37,477 nucleotides of DNA from a virus: positions 1 through 37,477 of the IMG/VR virus record IMGVR_UViG_3300046167_000468, one strand, 5' to 3'. Below are positions 25,587 to 33,612 of the stretch, piece after piece. The first letter of the stretch is position 1; every line of letters begins with the position of its first letter. Below the pieces are notes generated by a model, which worked only from the letters and a program-made list of their open reading frames with translations, was not told the DNA's origin and searched no databases. The position numbers and the translations under genes were made by a program.

Positions 25587-25983
25587 TAGTAATTTCCTTC
25601 AATATTATTTTAATACTACCTGTTTCTGCCCATATTTTTTTGGACTTTTGCACTACGATTTGCTTGTCATCATGAAAATATACAGTGTTTAAGGAGTCTA
25701 GGATTGCTTTCTCGTAATTATCAAGATCAGCATTGTTGTCACAGAATTGTCCATTCTTGGACGTTTTCTTTTTATTAGACCATGACTTAGCCATTGGAAT
25801 AAAGAACGTCATATCAGCAGATATGAGCTCTTCAAGCCATACTTTGTCTTTATTGATCAGTAATTTCTCCATGTCTTTCTTAAATTGTTTGTATTTTTTA
25901 CCATAATATGTACCCCACCTCGTGACTCTAGGTCTTGAGGCAGGTACAGGATTAATGTCAAACAGCAAATCTATTTGATTCAT
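25576..25983 (-). CDS. rusA: RusA-type Holliday junction resolvase
   Basis: A 135-residue protein. The N-terminal PVPASRPRVTRWGTYYGKKY and the later DLDNYEKAILDSLNTVYFHD, with the conserved Asp residues that bind metal, are the signature of RusA. It cuts four-way DNA junctions during phage recombination and replication. Its start overlaps the stop of the YqaJ exonuclease gene, which fits a shared recombination module. Confidence 0.9.
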   Translation of the reverse strand: MNQIDLLFDINPVPASRPRVTRWGTYYGKKYKQFKKDMEKLLINKDKVWLEELISADMTFFIPMAKSWSNKKKTSKNGQFCDNNADLDNYEKAILDSLNTVYFHDDKQIVVQKSKKIWAETGSIKIILKEITNDN

Positions 25984-26861
25984 AGCATCTTTATGTAGTG
26001 TTTAGTTATGTCATCACCTCGGTATTCTTCCAAGTTCACACCTTTCAATTCAGGAATTGCTTTGTAGTTTACTCTACCTTTAGAGGTTCCGTGCTTTAAT
26101 TGTACGCCACCACCTATAAATGATTGTCCTTGAGAGAGTTCGATCAGTTCTTTGCGAAGCTTTTCTTCTTTCTCTTTGACTGCTTGTAGTGAAGCATGTA
26201 TTTCTCTCCACTCTTTGGCTTTCTTCAGCCATTCAGCATCACTTGTTTCTATTAAATCTTCTGCTGTTGGTGCTGGTTTGTCTACAGAAAAGTATTTTGT
26301 CCAAGCATTTATTATCTTAGCTTGTGTCTTCATGTGAGGCACAACAACTTGAAGCAACCCTGATGTATTCTTAACATCATATACCCAGAAGAATAACTTG
26401 CTGGAGTTTGTTACTAACAGTTGCTGTTGACATTGCAGCCAGTATTGTTCTGGAAGCAGCGCTGTCTCAGCTACTTCTTTCCATAGTTCAGAACCAGTAC
26501 CTTTGATTGGGCATTTGATTTCTAATATTGTATTGTCAGACTCTCTGTAACCATCAAGCGATGCACCAATAGGTACGCCATCAAACTCATTGATGACAAC
26601 AACAGGTGGATACTTTGCACCCATGTCATCTTCGAACATGTTACGTGCTTCGTCTTCGTATTTGTTACCATGATCCATAGCAAAGTTTGTTTCTATTTTG
26701 GTAACACCATTCTTTACATTCCATAAAGCTAATGGTGTCTTTGGTTCCCACTTAGAACCACCTAGTAAAGCACCAACTTCTGATGCCATTCCACATTTGC
26801 TACGTACATCTAACCATTCTTGTGACCCTTGTGGCAGGTCTTCATTCTTAATTATTTTCAT
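25980..26861 (-). CDS. YqaJ-type recombination exonuclease
   Basis: A 293-residue PD-(D/E)XK exonuclease of the YqaJ/lambda-Exo family. Visible elements are GSQEWLDVRSKCGMASEVGA near the start, the metal-binding DGY and EIKCP (GASLDGY, ILEIKCP), and the QYWLQCQQQLLVT helix. It would chew 5' ends for single-strand annealing, probably with the ssDNA-binding protein at 29506-30024. It ends in a positively charged tail and overlaps the primase gene by 14 bases. Confidence 0.9.
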   Translation of the reverse strand: MKIIKNEDLPQGSQEWLDVRSKCGMASEVGALLGGSKWEPKTPLALWNVKNGVTKIETNFAMDHGNKYEDEARNMFEDDMGAKYPPVVVINEFDGVPIGASLDGYRESDNTILEIKCPIKGTGSELWKEVAETALLPEQYWLQCQQQLLVTNSSKLFFWVYDVKNTSGLLQVVVPHMKTQAKIINAWTKYFSVDKPAPTAEDLIETSDAEWLKKAKEWREIHASLQAVKEKEEKLRKELIELSQGQSFIGGGVQLKHGTSKGRVNYKAIPELKGVNLEEYRGDDITKHYIKML

Positions 26862-27780
26862 TGAACATTTCCTTTAGTTTAAGTTTATTAAATTCATCCA
26901 GCCAGTCTTCTCCTGGAGTTGGCGAGATGTGTACATCAACATGTATCTGTTTAGCTGCTAGCCTCTCAGCCAGTTGGTAAGCAGATTTCTGTCCGACATA
27001 TGACTTGTCATTGTCAGCATATATTTGTACTTCTGTTATGTCTTCTGGCGGTTCGAAGGTTGCCATGCAGTGTGCATTCATTACAGAAAATGCAGGCAGC
27101 TTGGAGATTTTACTTGCAGCCAGTGCAGTTTCTATACCTTCGGCTAAACAAATAGAACCTTCGTGTTCGTGAAGTCTAATTGCAGCGCCAGTTATTGTAC
27201 CTTTAGGTGGCATAATCTTTCTTGCCGTACCTCCTTGAAGCTTTCTACCGTTCTTAGTATACGTCAAATGCCATGATACACCAACACCTTTTGCATCTTG
27301 TATCAATCCTAGCATTGTAGGAAATGGTCCAAGCTTGGCTCCATGTTCCCATGTATATAGCATAGCTTCTTTTAAAGTTTCTGGGTAATCATTTATACCA
27401 CGCATTGTTAAGTATGTTTCAACATCGCTGTTAGGTCTAATTGGTTCTGCCATCTTAGCTACTTTGCGTAGTGCAGGTACAGGGTCTTTCTTTTGTTTAG
27501 CTGGTTGGAATGTTGTGTGATCTATAATAGGTCTTATAGCATCTAAACAATCTGTAAAGCTCCAGCCGTGTACTTTTTGTAATAGTTCGAACCCATCGCC
27601 AGCACCACATGTATTACAGTAGTATGTGCCACGACCATCTTTATCATCGAACCTAAATCTATCTGTCCCTTCCATACATATTGGACAAGGACCATGTTTA
27701 TTTTGTAGGTAGTTTCTATCTATCCCTAATGAGGATAGCACACCATACCATTTGCCAGTTACGTCTAATTTATTACTCAT
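26848..27780 (-). CDS. DNA primase with zinc finger and Toprim domain
   Basis: A 310-residue protein. The N-terminal CPIC...YYCNTCG (about 32-58) is a Zn finger of T7 gp4/P4-type primases. The C-terminal half has a Toprim domain with LAEGIETALAASK and YADNDKS. No helicase domain follows, so a separate helicase must act with it; the SF2 helicase gene lies directly upstream. It would synthesise RNA primers for the phage fork. AAGGAGG lies just upstream of the ATG. Confidence 0.88.
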   Translation of the reverse strand: MSNKLDVTGKWYGVLSSLGIDRNYLQNKHGPCPICMEGTDRFRFDDKDGRGTYYCNTCGAGDGFELLQKVHGWSFTDCLDAIRPIIDHTTFQPAKQKKDPVPALRKVAKMAEPIRPNSDVETYLTMRGINDYPETLKEAMLYTWEHGAKLGPFPTMLGLIQDAKGVGVSWHLTYTKNGRKLQGGTARKIMPPKGTITGAAIRLHEHEGSICLAEGIETALAASKISKLPAFSVMNAHCMATFEPPEDITEVQIYADNDKSYVGQKSAYQLAERLAAKQIHVDVHISPTPGEDWLDEFNKLKLKEMFNENN

Positions 27781-27789
27781 GTTTCCTCC

Positions 27790-29295
27790 TTACTTATACT
27801 TATGTTTTCTTTTTGCTTGTTTTATTTGTAAATGTTTAATGTAACTTGCACATTCACTACTTGGTTTTATTGGTACAACATCTTTAAAATTTGGAAAGTC
27901 TTTAAATCTAGTTCGATAAGTATGAAAAGCCCAGCCTTCTTTATAGTTATGAATTGCACAATGCCCAAGCAGCATAGCATAGAATTGTTTTCTAAACTCT
28001 GGTGCATAAGTTAATTTGTTTTTAACAGTTTTAGTTTTCTTATCTACAAATCCTAATTCTTTATCTAGGACTGCGACATATTTTGATTTCTTTAATTGCA
28101 CATGCCCACACTTGCTACATATGTTTGAACCAGAAAACATAGAGAAACAACCCTCACATATTATTTGGATTTCATCTTTAGGTTTAGCCAGTTTTCTTTC
28201 TTTAATTGTCATTGGTTTCTTAGGATCAAGAACCCATTGAATATCATCTTCTACAAAGCCATGTGTATATACAGCTCCAGAGTGGTCTATGATTGTAGCT
28301 TTCTCTTTGCCTTCATATGGTCTAAGAACTCTGCCAACCATTTGTATGTACATGCCTAACGATTTAGTTGGTCTAGCAAGTACGCATACCTCAGCTGGGG
28401 GGCAGTCAAATCCTTCAGTCAACACCATGCAATTACAAATTATTTTTATATCACCATTATTAAATTCGTTTAGTACACGTTCTCTCTCAGAGTGTTCTGT
28501 TGAACCGTCTATATGTGCAGCTTTAATACCAATGTCTATAAAAGATTCTGCAAGATTTTTACTGTGAGCTACTGAAGATGCAAACACAATTGTTTTCTTA
28601 TTGTTTGCTATCTTTTTCCATGAGGATACTATGTCGCCTATAAGTTTAGGATGATCCATTCTATCTGCAAGTTGTACAGAATTGTAGTCACCCATGGACG
28701 TTTGTATTCCATTCAGGTCTGGTATTGTTGGAGCGTAGTATTCGCAACCAACTAGATGTCCTTCTTCTATTAGTTTACCAATAGATGGAGCTTGAATCAT
28801 ATCTGAAAAGATGTGACCAAGACCTCTACCATCTGAACGTATAGGTGTAGCTGTCAAACCAAGCACTTTACTTTGATTGTACATTTGTATAATCTTTAAG
28901 TATGTATTGCTTAGACAACGATGTGCTTCATCAATAATAATTAAGTCTGCTTTTGGCAGAGCTTCTGTTTTATTTGTTATTGACCGAGACCTTAGTGTAT
29001 CTATAGAGGCTACTTGTGTTTTATGCCAGAACTCTGAGTTCTCACCAGCCATGATGATTCCGTGTCTTACGCCTTCATCAGTTAGTTTGTTTGAACATTG
29101 AGTTATTAGCTCACGTCTATGTGCTAAAAATAAAACGCTTTGGTTTTGTTTTATTGAATGATGTACAAACGCTGATGCCATGACAGTCTTGCCAGAACCA
29201 GTTGCTGCTTGTAGTAATATATTTTTGTTGCCTTTTCTTTGGGATCGAATGATATTATTAAGAGTGTCTTTTTGATACTGTCTTAATGCCATCAT
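27790..29295 (-). CDS. SF2 DEAH-box helicase
   Basis: A 501-residue helicase. Motif I is QAATGSGKTV, motif II DEAH, motif III TATP, and motif VI QMVGRVLRP. A Cys-rich stretch (CEGCFSMFSGSNICSKCG) suggests a zinc site in the C-terminal part. The last 100 residues are specific to this phage type. Its place between the ssDNA-binding protein and primase supports a replication or recombination role (RadD/ResIII-like) and not a restriction one. Two start codons (ATG ATG) follow AGGAGGAGG. Confidence 0.9.
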   Translation of the reverse strand: MMALRQYQKDTLNNIIRSQRKGNKNILLQAATGSGKTVMASAFVHHSIKQNQSVLFLAHRRELITQCSNKLTDEGVRHGIIMAGENSEFWHKTQVASIDTLRSRSITNKTEALPKADLIIIDEAHRCLSNTYLKIIQMYNQSKVLGLTATPIRSDGRGLGHIFSDMIQAPSIGKLIEEGHLVGCEYYAPTIPDLNGIQTSMGDYNSVQLADRMDHPKLIGDIVSSWKKIANNKKTIVFASSVAHSKNLAESFIDIGIKAAHIDGSTEHSERERVLNEFNNGDIKIICNCMVLTEGFDCPPAEVCVLARPTKSLGMYIQMVGRVLRPYEGKEKATIIDHSGAVYTHGFVEDDIQWVLDPKKPMTIKERKLAKPKDEIQIICEGCFSMFSGSNICSKCGHVQLKKSKYVAVLDKELGFVDKKTKTVKNKLTYAPEFRKQFYAMLLGHCAIHNYKEGWAFHTYRTRFKDFPNFKDVVPIKPSSECASYIKHLQIKQAKRKHKYK

Positions 29296-29443
29296 CCTCC
29301 TCCTTGTAATTTACTCCTAATGCTTTAAGAGCTTCTTTCATTTGTTTTATTGTTGCCTTAAGATAATCGTTTTCTTTTTTTAGTATTCGATTTATTCTTA
29401 ATGCTTCATCATTAAAGTGTTTATTATTATTAGGGTTTACCAT
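29258..29443 (-). CDS. Small coiled-coil protein
   Basis: A 61-residue protein with a charged heptad stretch (ILKKENDYLKATIKQMKEAL). It overlaps the helicase start by 38 bases, so it may be translationally coupled to it. It could be a helicase partner. No family is recognised. GGAGGAG lies just before the ATG. Confidence 0.5.
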   Translation of the reverse strand: MVNPNNNKHFNDEALRINRILKKENDYLKATIKQMKEALKALGVNYKEEDDGIKTVSKRHS

Positions 29444-29505
29444 TACTCCTCCATTTTAAGTGAGCAGTTTTAATGTCATGCTCAGGACACCTCACTAAGG
29501 ATTAT

Positions 29506-30024
29506 TTAAAACGGTATGTTTTCATCTGCATCATCTGTTTCTGTAATCTCAGCAGTTGGTCTTTCAAGATAAGTAAACTCATCTCCACCAGCTCCGCCTT
29601 CATACTCTACTAGCTCCATGACCTGTACACCTACGAGTGTAGCAGTGACGCCACTTTTGCCAGCGTACTCCCATGGTCTTTCCATGTATTGTACGTTGCA
29701 TAATGATCCATTACCTATGGCTGTGTCGCCAAGGTTATCACCGTATTTATCTTTAACAAATGGTGCAGATATTTCCATCTTTTCCATGATTCCAGTTACA
29801 GGATTCTTTTTGTTAAAGTGTGTGTTACGTTTTATTTTTACAAATGGTGTGCCATCTTCAGGATCAAAGCGTTCTTTCTGTGCAAATCCTTTGGCTACCC
29901 ATTCTTTAGATTGTTCTGGTGTTACATGACAATCTACAGTCCATTCAGTATCTTCTGAAGCATACTTGGTAGCAGGGTTGTTTCCAACTCTAGCCCATTT
30001 TACTTTTACATTATTTAGTATCAT
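29506..30024 (-). CDS. ssDNA-binding protein, T7 gp2.5-like
   Basis: A 172-residue protein with an OB-fold-like beta pattern (KVKWARVGNNPATKYASEDT; CNVQYMERPWEYAGKSGVTA) and a strongly acidic tail ending DDADENIPF. That tail matches the C-terminal peptide by which SSB and gp2.5 proteins bind partner enzymes. It would coat single-stranded DNA at the fork and help annealing with the YqaJ exonuclease. The AAGG ribosome site lies in a hairpin that also covers the ATG (30023-30037). Confidence 0.82.
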   Translation of the reverse strand: MILNNVKVKWARVGNNPATKYASEDTEWTVDCHVTPEQSKEWVAKGFAQKERFDPEDGTPFVKIKRNTHFNKKNPVTGIMEKMEISAPFVKDKYGDNLGDTAIGNGSLCNVQYMERPWEYAGKSGVTATLVGVQVMELVEYEGGAGGDEFTYLERPTAEITETDDADENIPF

Positions 30025-30037
30025 AAGGTTTCCTTAT
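30023..30037 (-). promoter_or_regulatory. Hairpin over the ribosome site of the SSB gene
   Basis: A perfect six-pair hairpin with a three-base loop: ATAAGG AAA CCTTAT on the - strand. It holds the AAGG ribosome site and touches the ATG. It could damp translation of the ssDNA-binding protein in an autoregulated way, or it could mark a hairpin-type promoter; both are inference. Confidence 0.5.
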
Positions 30038-30051
30038 TACTAGTTATAAAT

Positions 30052-30210
30052 GGTGAGGGTTTCTCACCGCCTTAAGTACTCATACTAGATGAGTGACTTG
30101 TTTCTTTAAGGACAACGCTTGCGTTGTCCCAAATAAAAGTGCCAGACATTTCTCATAGAGGTGTGGTAGTATGAGAGTGTCTGGCTTCATTTTGTGTTGT
30201 CAACTACCAC
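30052..30210 (-). other. Structured intergenic region with four inverted repeats
   Basis: The 225-base gap between the SSB and DUF3310 genes has no good open frame. It contains four clear inverted repeats: GGTGAG/CTCACC (30052-30068), ACTCAT/ATGAGT (30078-30094), a nine-pair GGACAACGC/GCGTTGTCC with a two-base loop (30110-30129), and a two-step stem GCCAGACA/TGTCTGGC enclosing TCTCATA/TATGAGA (30141-30185). The 12-base loop of the last holds GTGGTAG, which is complementary to CTACCAC at 30204-30210, so a pseudoknot is possible. It could be a replication origin, a regulatory RNA or a control site. Confidence 0.6.
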
Positions 30211-30234
30211 GTTCGACAATTTTTTGTAAATTTG

Positions 30235-30250
30235 TTTCCCTATAGGGGGC
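30235..30250 (-). promoter_or_regulatory. Candidate T7-type promoter
   Basis: On the - strand the bases CCCCCTATAGGGAAA closely resemble the T7 promoter core (CACTATAGGGAGA). The site lies at the end of the DUF3310 gene and points into the intergenic region leading to the SSB, helicase and primase genes. It would be read by the phage T7-type polymerase. Only one good copy was found, so this is tentative. Confidence 0.4.
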
Positions 30251-30507
30251 TAATCAAATTTCTTTTCTTCTTGTTCGATGAGTTTATCTAAGAACCATCT
30301 AGCTTTCTTGAGGTCGCACACACCATCTTTAAACCTCCAACGTGCGATATATTTCTGCACTGTACCAGTTAGGTAATCCATTTTCTGGTCAAGTATAAAA
30401 TCAATAACCTCTATTTTACCTTGTTGATAATGACTTGGGTTAATTTTGTCTGGTTTATCTGATGGTCTGTCTTCATTCCACCGTACTTTAATTTCTTTAT
30501 CTGTCAT
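30250..30507 (-). CDS. DUF3310 family protein
   Basis: An 85-residue protein. INPSHYQQGKIEVIDFILDQ followed by VQKYIARWRFK and DLKKARWFLDKLI is the DUF3310 signature, a small helical domain common in phages and often annotated as nucleotide-kinase-like, with no proven activity. Its stop lies at the candidate promoter. It overlaps the upstream nuclease-like gene by four bases. Confidence 0.85.
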   Translation of the reverse strand: MTDKEIKVRWNEDRPSDKPDKINPSHYQQGKIEVIDFILDQKMDYLTGTVQKYIARWRFKDGVCDLKKARWFLDKLIEQEEKKFD

Positions 30508-30944
30508 TGTATATCCTTTACATGTAATGCTGTGTCTATAATCAAAAGTTTGTTAATTAAATATGCTCGTTTGTAATACGGATCACCCGGTCCTTTAAAT
30601 CTAGCAGGCTGCAGTCCGTTCTTTGCTATTATTTCAAATAAAATTCCTGGTGTTGTTACTATAATCTGTTTGCCTGTGTGAAAAACCCATCGGTATGCTT
30701 TTGTTGTTGATAAGGCTGATGGTTTGTCATTGTATTCTATCTCAACCACAAGGTTTCCTGTTTGTTGTGACATTGGGTCGTACTTTACTTCTACTCCTTT
30801 GTCATCGCATGGTATGTGTATATCCCATTCTTTGCAGTAACCGTCAACTAAATAAGCATCATCATATTTCTTTTTAACCCATACTAGTATTTCTTTTTCT
30901 ATTTTCTGACCTCTTTCAAGGTCTTTTGCAAAACTTGTTTCCAT
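30504..30944 (-). CDS. PD-(D/E)XK-like nuclease candidate
   Basis: A 146-residue protein using the ATG at 30944, which has GAGGT five bases upstream; an ATG at 30956 is also possible. WDIHIPCDDKGVEVKYDP has the D...E-x-K arrangement of PD-(D/E)XK nucleases, followed by a strand (NLVVEIEYN). The tail is positively charged. It lies just after the RNA polymerase gene, where T7-like phages often place DNA-degrading enzymes. Activity is inferred from motif only. Confidence 0.55.
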   Translation of the reverse strand: METSFAKDLERGQKIEKEILVWVKKKYDDAYLVDGYCKEWDIHIPCDDKGVEVKYDPMSQQTGNLVVEIEYNDKPSALSTTKAYRWVFHTGKQIIVTTPGILFEIIAKNGLQPARFKGPGDPYYKRAYLINKLLIIDTALHVKDIQ

Positions 30945-31045
30945 GTTACCTCGCATTTTTATTGATTGATATAAGTCATTGATTTATATATTATTATTAA
31001 GTGTTTTAATACAATAATTTTTACTTTTACCCCACCTAGAGTACA

Positions 31046-33490
31046 TCAGCAGAAGAAGAAGTCCGACCCGTATATATCTTCTAGTATTAATTTACCTACT
31101 TCAGGTGTCTCTTCACTAAAGTTTTCTTCATCCCAGATAATTTCTTGACGCATAACTGCAAAGATATCTTTTGCATACATTTTTACGAATTCACTTTTAG
31201 TAGCGTTGATCAATGATTCTACATCAGCAGCATGAACACTAAAGCTATCATGTATTGCACCAAAACTTTTTAAATTTAATGTATTTATTACTAAAGACAT
31301 GTGACTTGCATCATAAGAGTGAACCCAATTAGCTCCGATTGCAGATAAATGTTCAGCTAGTGTTGGTATGTCTGTTGTTTCTAAATACACATGACTTATT
31401 TGTTTCTTTTGCAACGAACCTTTATAAACTTTTTTGCGTGCTACCCATTTTTGTGTAAGCACAGGGAACCCACTAGGCGTATTCCATGATATGTCCTTCA
31501 TGTTCATATGATTTATTTTATGATCGACTAATGCTTGCAAATACTTTTTGATTTCTACTGGTCCATGACAAATAGAATCATAAGCTTGTACTAAATCTTT
31601 ACCTAACGTTTTGGAGTCAGACCTTGTTATGTTATAAGTTGATGTGATTCCGGCATCATAACAATCTTGATAAATTATTTCACCTATTTTTCTTGCACCT
31701 GCATCATATGCACGTGTCATAGAGCCACGTTTACTGATGCCTTTACGTACTAATTTCATTGGTATGTGTTGCATTTTGTCACCAATCTCTGTGTTTTTAT
31801 TTAGTTCTAATATTTTTTTACCCATGACCAAGTAAAAATCTTTAGGCATTTTCATTGGCATCAATCCTACTAACTCACCAGCTTTTTCATCTAAAGACAT
31901 TGCTGCTAAATGTTGCGTACCGTTGTTAACTCCGTCAATTGAGATTGGCATTGATGAATAGTATGGTTCACCACTTAATGCGCTGCCGATTATTCCGCCA
32001 ATTTCAAAACATAATGATAAAAATACCCATGGTTTTTCAGCAGACATCCAATATTTTTGTGTGCTTACAGGGTTTTCTGCTACGTTTAATATCATGTCAA
32101 CATGTTCTATTGTCCAATTGTGTTTGTCCAATACACCCATTTTGTCTACTGAGATGTCTACTAAGCCGTCATTTTCAAGAGATGTTTTATAATCTAACTC
32201 TAACCATTCTTGGTGTGGTAACTCAGCTATTTTGTACGTTTGATTAAATGATGTTGCAGCGTGAATAAATGTATATTCAGCACCTTTTTGATCTATTTCT
32301 TTTTCTTCATGAAATAAAAAATGTGCACGTGCTAAATCATTTGATTGATAACTGAAGTAGGGATCACGATTGTATATACGTCCACGGTAATCAAGATACA
32401 TTGATTGATAAAACTCGTATCCTAACCAGCCGGGATGATGTTGAGTGCCGTTTATTGTATCTAAAATCGCCATATTTCTTGTGGCTTGTGACTGAATGCG
32501 AAGGCAGTATTGTTTGTCCGTCCAACGCCTATTTTCAAGGTTGTATCTATCTTGAATTATTTTTAATTTATATTCTGTTTCTTTTATTTTGTTTAAGTTT
32601 TTTAATTTACTAATTCTGTTAGTGAGTTTTTCTATTTCTTTTTCTAATTTTGGTACAGCGCTTGAATTACCTAGATGTGGTTCAAACAAATCTTCGTCAC
32701 GATACAGCAGCATTCCATTTAAATGTTTGTTAATGTTATCTCGTTTTATATCAATTGTATCAAAGGTTATAACTAGACCTTCACTGTTAATTAATTCTAT
32801 TTCTGTGTTCACAAGTTGAGGGCGTAATGCCAAGCTGACTGCTGCAACCTGTGGATTTATTTTCCATCGTACTTTTTCTAATTTGTTTATGGATTCAAAG
32901 AATGCTTTATCATTGTACGAATGATCAATTTCTACATTAGATTTTACGAGTCTTTCAGTTACACCTAATGTTTTACGTTGCCCTTTGATCCATGGTTTGT
33001 ATGGGTACTTTGAAAGACCTATACGATCTTGCGGGTCAATAGATATTTTTGTAAAATTTTCACCAATTTCTAAAACATAGGGATTATAGTTGATTTTTTG
33101 CTTGATTGTGTTTTGGTATACGTCTTCTACTCTAAAGAATGGCTCACGAGTGAGAATAAGGTATCTATTTTCAATTAATTGGTCTAAGATGAAGTCACCT
33201 AGCATTAAACAAATAGAGTCCTTAGAATCGAATCCTCCTGCGTTTAGTATATTTAATGCGGTTGCACCAATATTTTTAGAAGTATTCGTTAATTTGATTA
33301 CACCTTCGTTTTGTTTAAACTTTTGAACCAAATAAATGAATACTGAATTTAGTATTCTGACAGTTCTAAAGTCGTTGTACACACATTGTGCTTCACGGAA
33401 TATTTGTGCAGCACCTGAAGCATTGTTGTTTCTATTTGAGATTCTATATTCTAGAATATCAGCTTCTGTATTTATTAGATTTTGTTCCAT
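31046..33490 (-). CDS. T7-type single-subunit RNA polymerase
   Basis: A protein of 814 residues from the ATG at 33490 (AGGAGG just upstream); a GTG at 33517 would add nine residues. Motifs: DYRGRIY (about 367), motif A SIDGVNNGTQH with D519, motif B KRGSMTRAYDAG with K587 and Y595, HSYDASH (about 724), and motif C IHDSF with D748. The C-terminus SDFFFC resembles the T7 SDFAFA foot. It has a Lys/Glu-rich coiled-coil insertion (about 280-320). It would transcribe middle and late phage genes. A terminator-like hairpin and promoter-like region lie upstream. Confidence 0.97.
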   Translation of the reverse strand: MEQNLINTEADILEYRISNRNNNASGAAQIFREAQCVYNDFRTVRILNSVFIYLVQKFKQNEGVIKLTNTSKNIGATALNILNAGGFDSKDSICLMLGDFILDQLIENRYLILTREPFFRVEDVYQNTIKQKINYNPYVLEIGENFTKISIDPQDRIGLSKYPYKPWIKGQRKTLGVTERLVKSNVEIDHSYNDKAFFESINKLEKVRWKINPQVAAVSLALRPQLVNTEIELINSEGLVITFDTIDIKRDNINKHLNGMLLYRDEDLFEPHLGNSSAVPKLEKEIEKLTNRISKLKNLNKIKETEYKLKIIQDRYNLENRRWTDKQYCLRIQSQATRNMAILDTINGTQHHPGWLGYEFYQSMYLDYRGRIYNRDPYFSYQSNDLARAHFLFHEEKEIDQKGAEYTFIHAATSFNQTYKIAELPHQEWLELDYKTSLENDGLVDISVDKMGVLDKHNWTIEHVDMILNVAENPVSTQKYWMSAEKPWVFLSLCFEIGGIIGSALSGEPYYSSMPISIDGVNNGTQHLAAMSLDEKAGELVGLMPMKMPKDFYLVMGKKILELNKNTEIGDKMQHIPMKLVRKGISKRGSMTRAYDAGARKIGEIIYQDCYDAGITSTYNITRSDSKTLGKDLVQAYDSICHGPVEIKKYLQALVDHKINHMNMKDISWNTPSGFPVLTQKWVARKKVYKGSLQKKQISHVYLETTDIPTLAEHLSAIGANWVHSYDASHMSLVINTLNLKSFGAIHDSFSVHAADVESLINATKSEFVKMYAKDIFAVMRQEIIWDEENFSEETPEVGKLILEDIYGSDFFFC

Positions 33491-33523
33491 ACACCTCCTA
33501 TAGTTATTTTTTACCACTATACT

Positions 33524-33556
33524 ATACCCTTATTATAGAGAGAAATACCCTTATTA
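33524..33556 (-). promoter_or_regulatory. Promoter-like region with two direct repeats before the RNA polymerase
   Basis: Two exact copies of TAATAAGGGTAT lie 21 bases apart (two helical turns) in the leader of the RNA polymerase gene. The second copy overlaps a TATAAT that would be a good host-type -10 box; the -35 (TTTCTA) is weak. This could be an early promoter with operator sites, or two sites for the injected polymerase. Confidence 0.5.
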
Positions 33557-33571
33557 GAAAAGATGTCTCCT

Positions 33572-33610
33572 AAAAAAACACAAATGTTAAACAAACCATT
33601 TGTGTTTTTT
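33572..33610. terminator. Terminator-like hairpin upstream of the RNA polymerase gene
   Basis: A nine-pair stem ACACAAATG/CATTTGTGT with a ten-base loop, flanked by A and T runs that extend the stem and provide a U tract in either direction. It lies after the small early operon and before the promoter-like repeats of the polymerase gene, so it may separate the two units. Confidence 0.75.
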
Positions 33611-33612
33611 AT

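Noticed and set aside
29456-29505. An inverted repeat AGTGAG/CTCACT between the SSB and coiled-coil genes as a terminator.
   Set aside because: The loop is long, there is no T tract, and the genes on both sides are probably co-transcribed.
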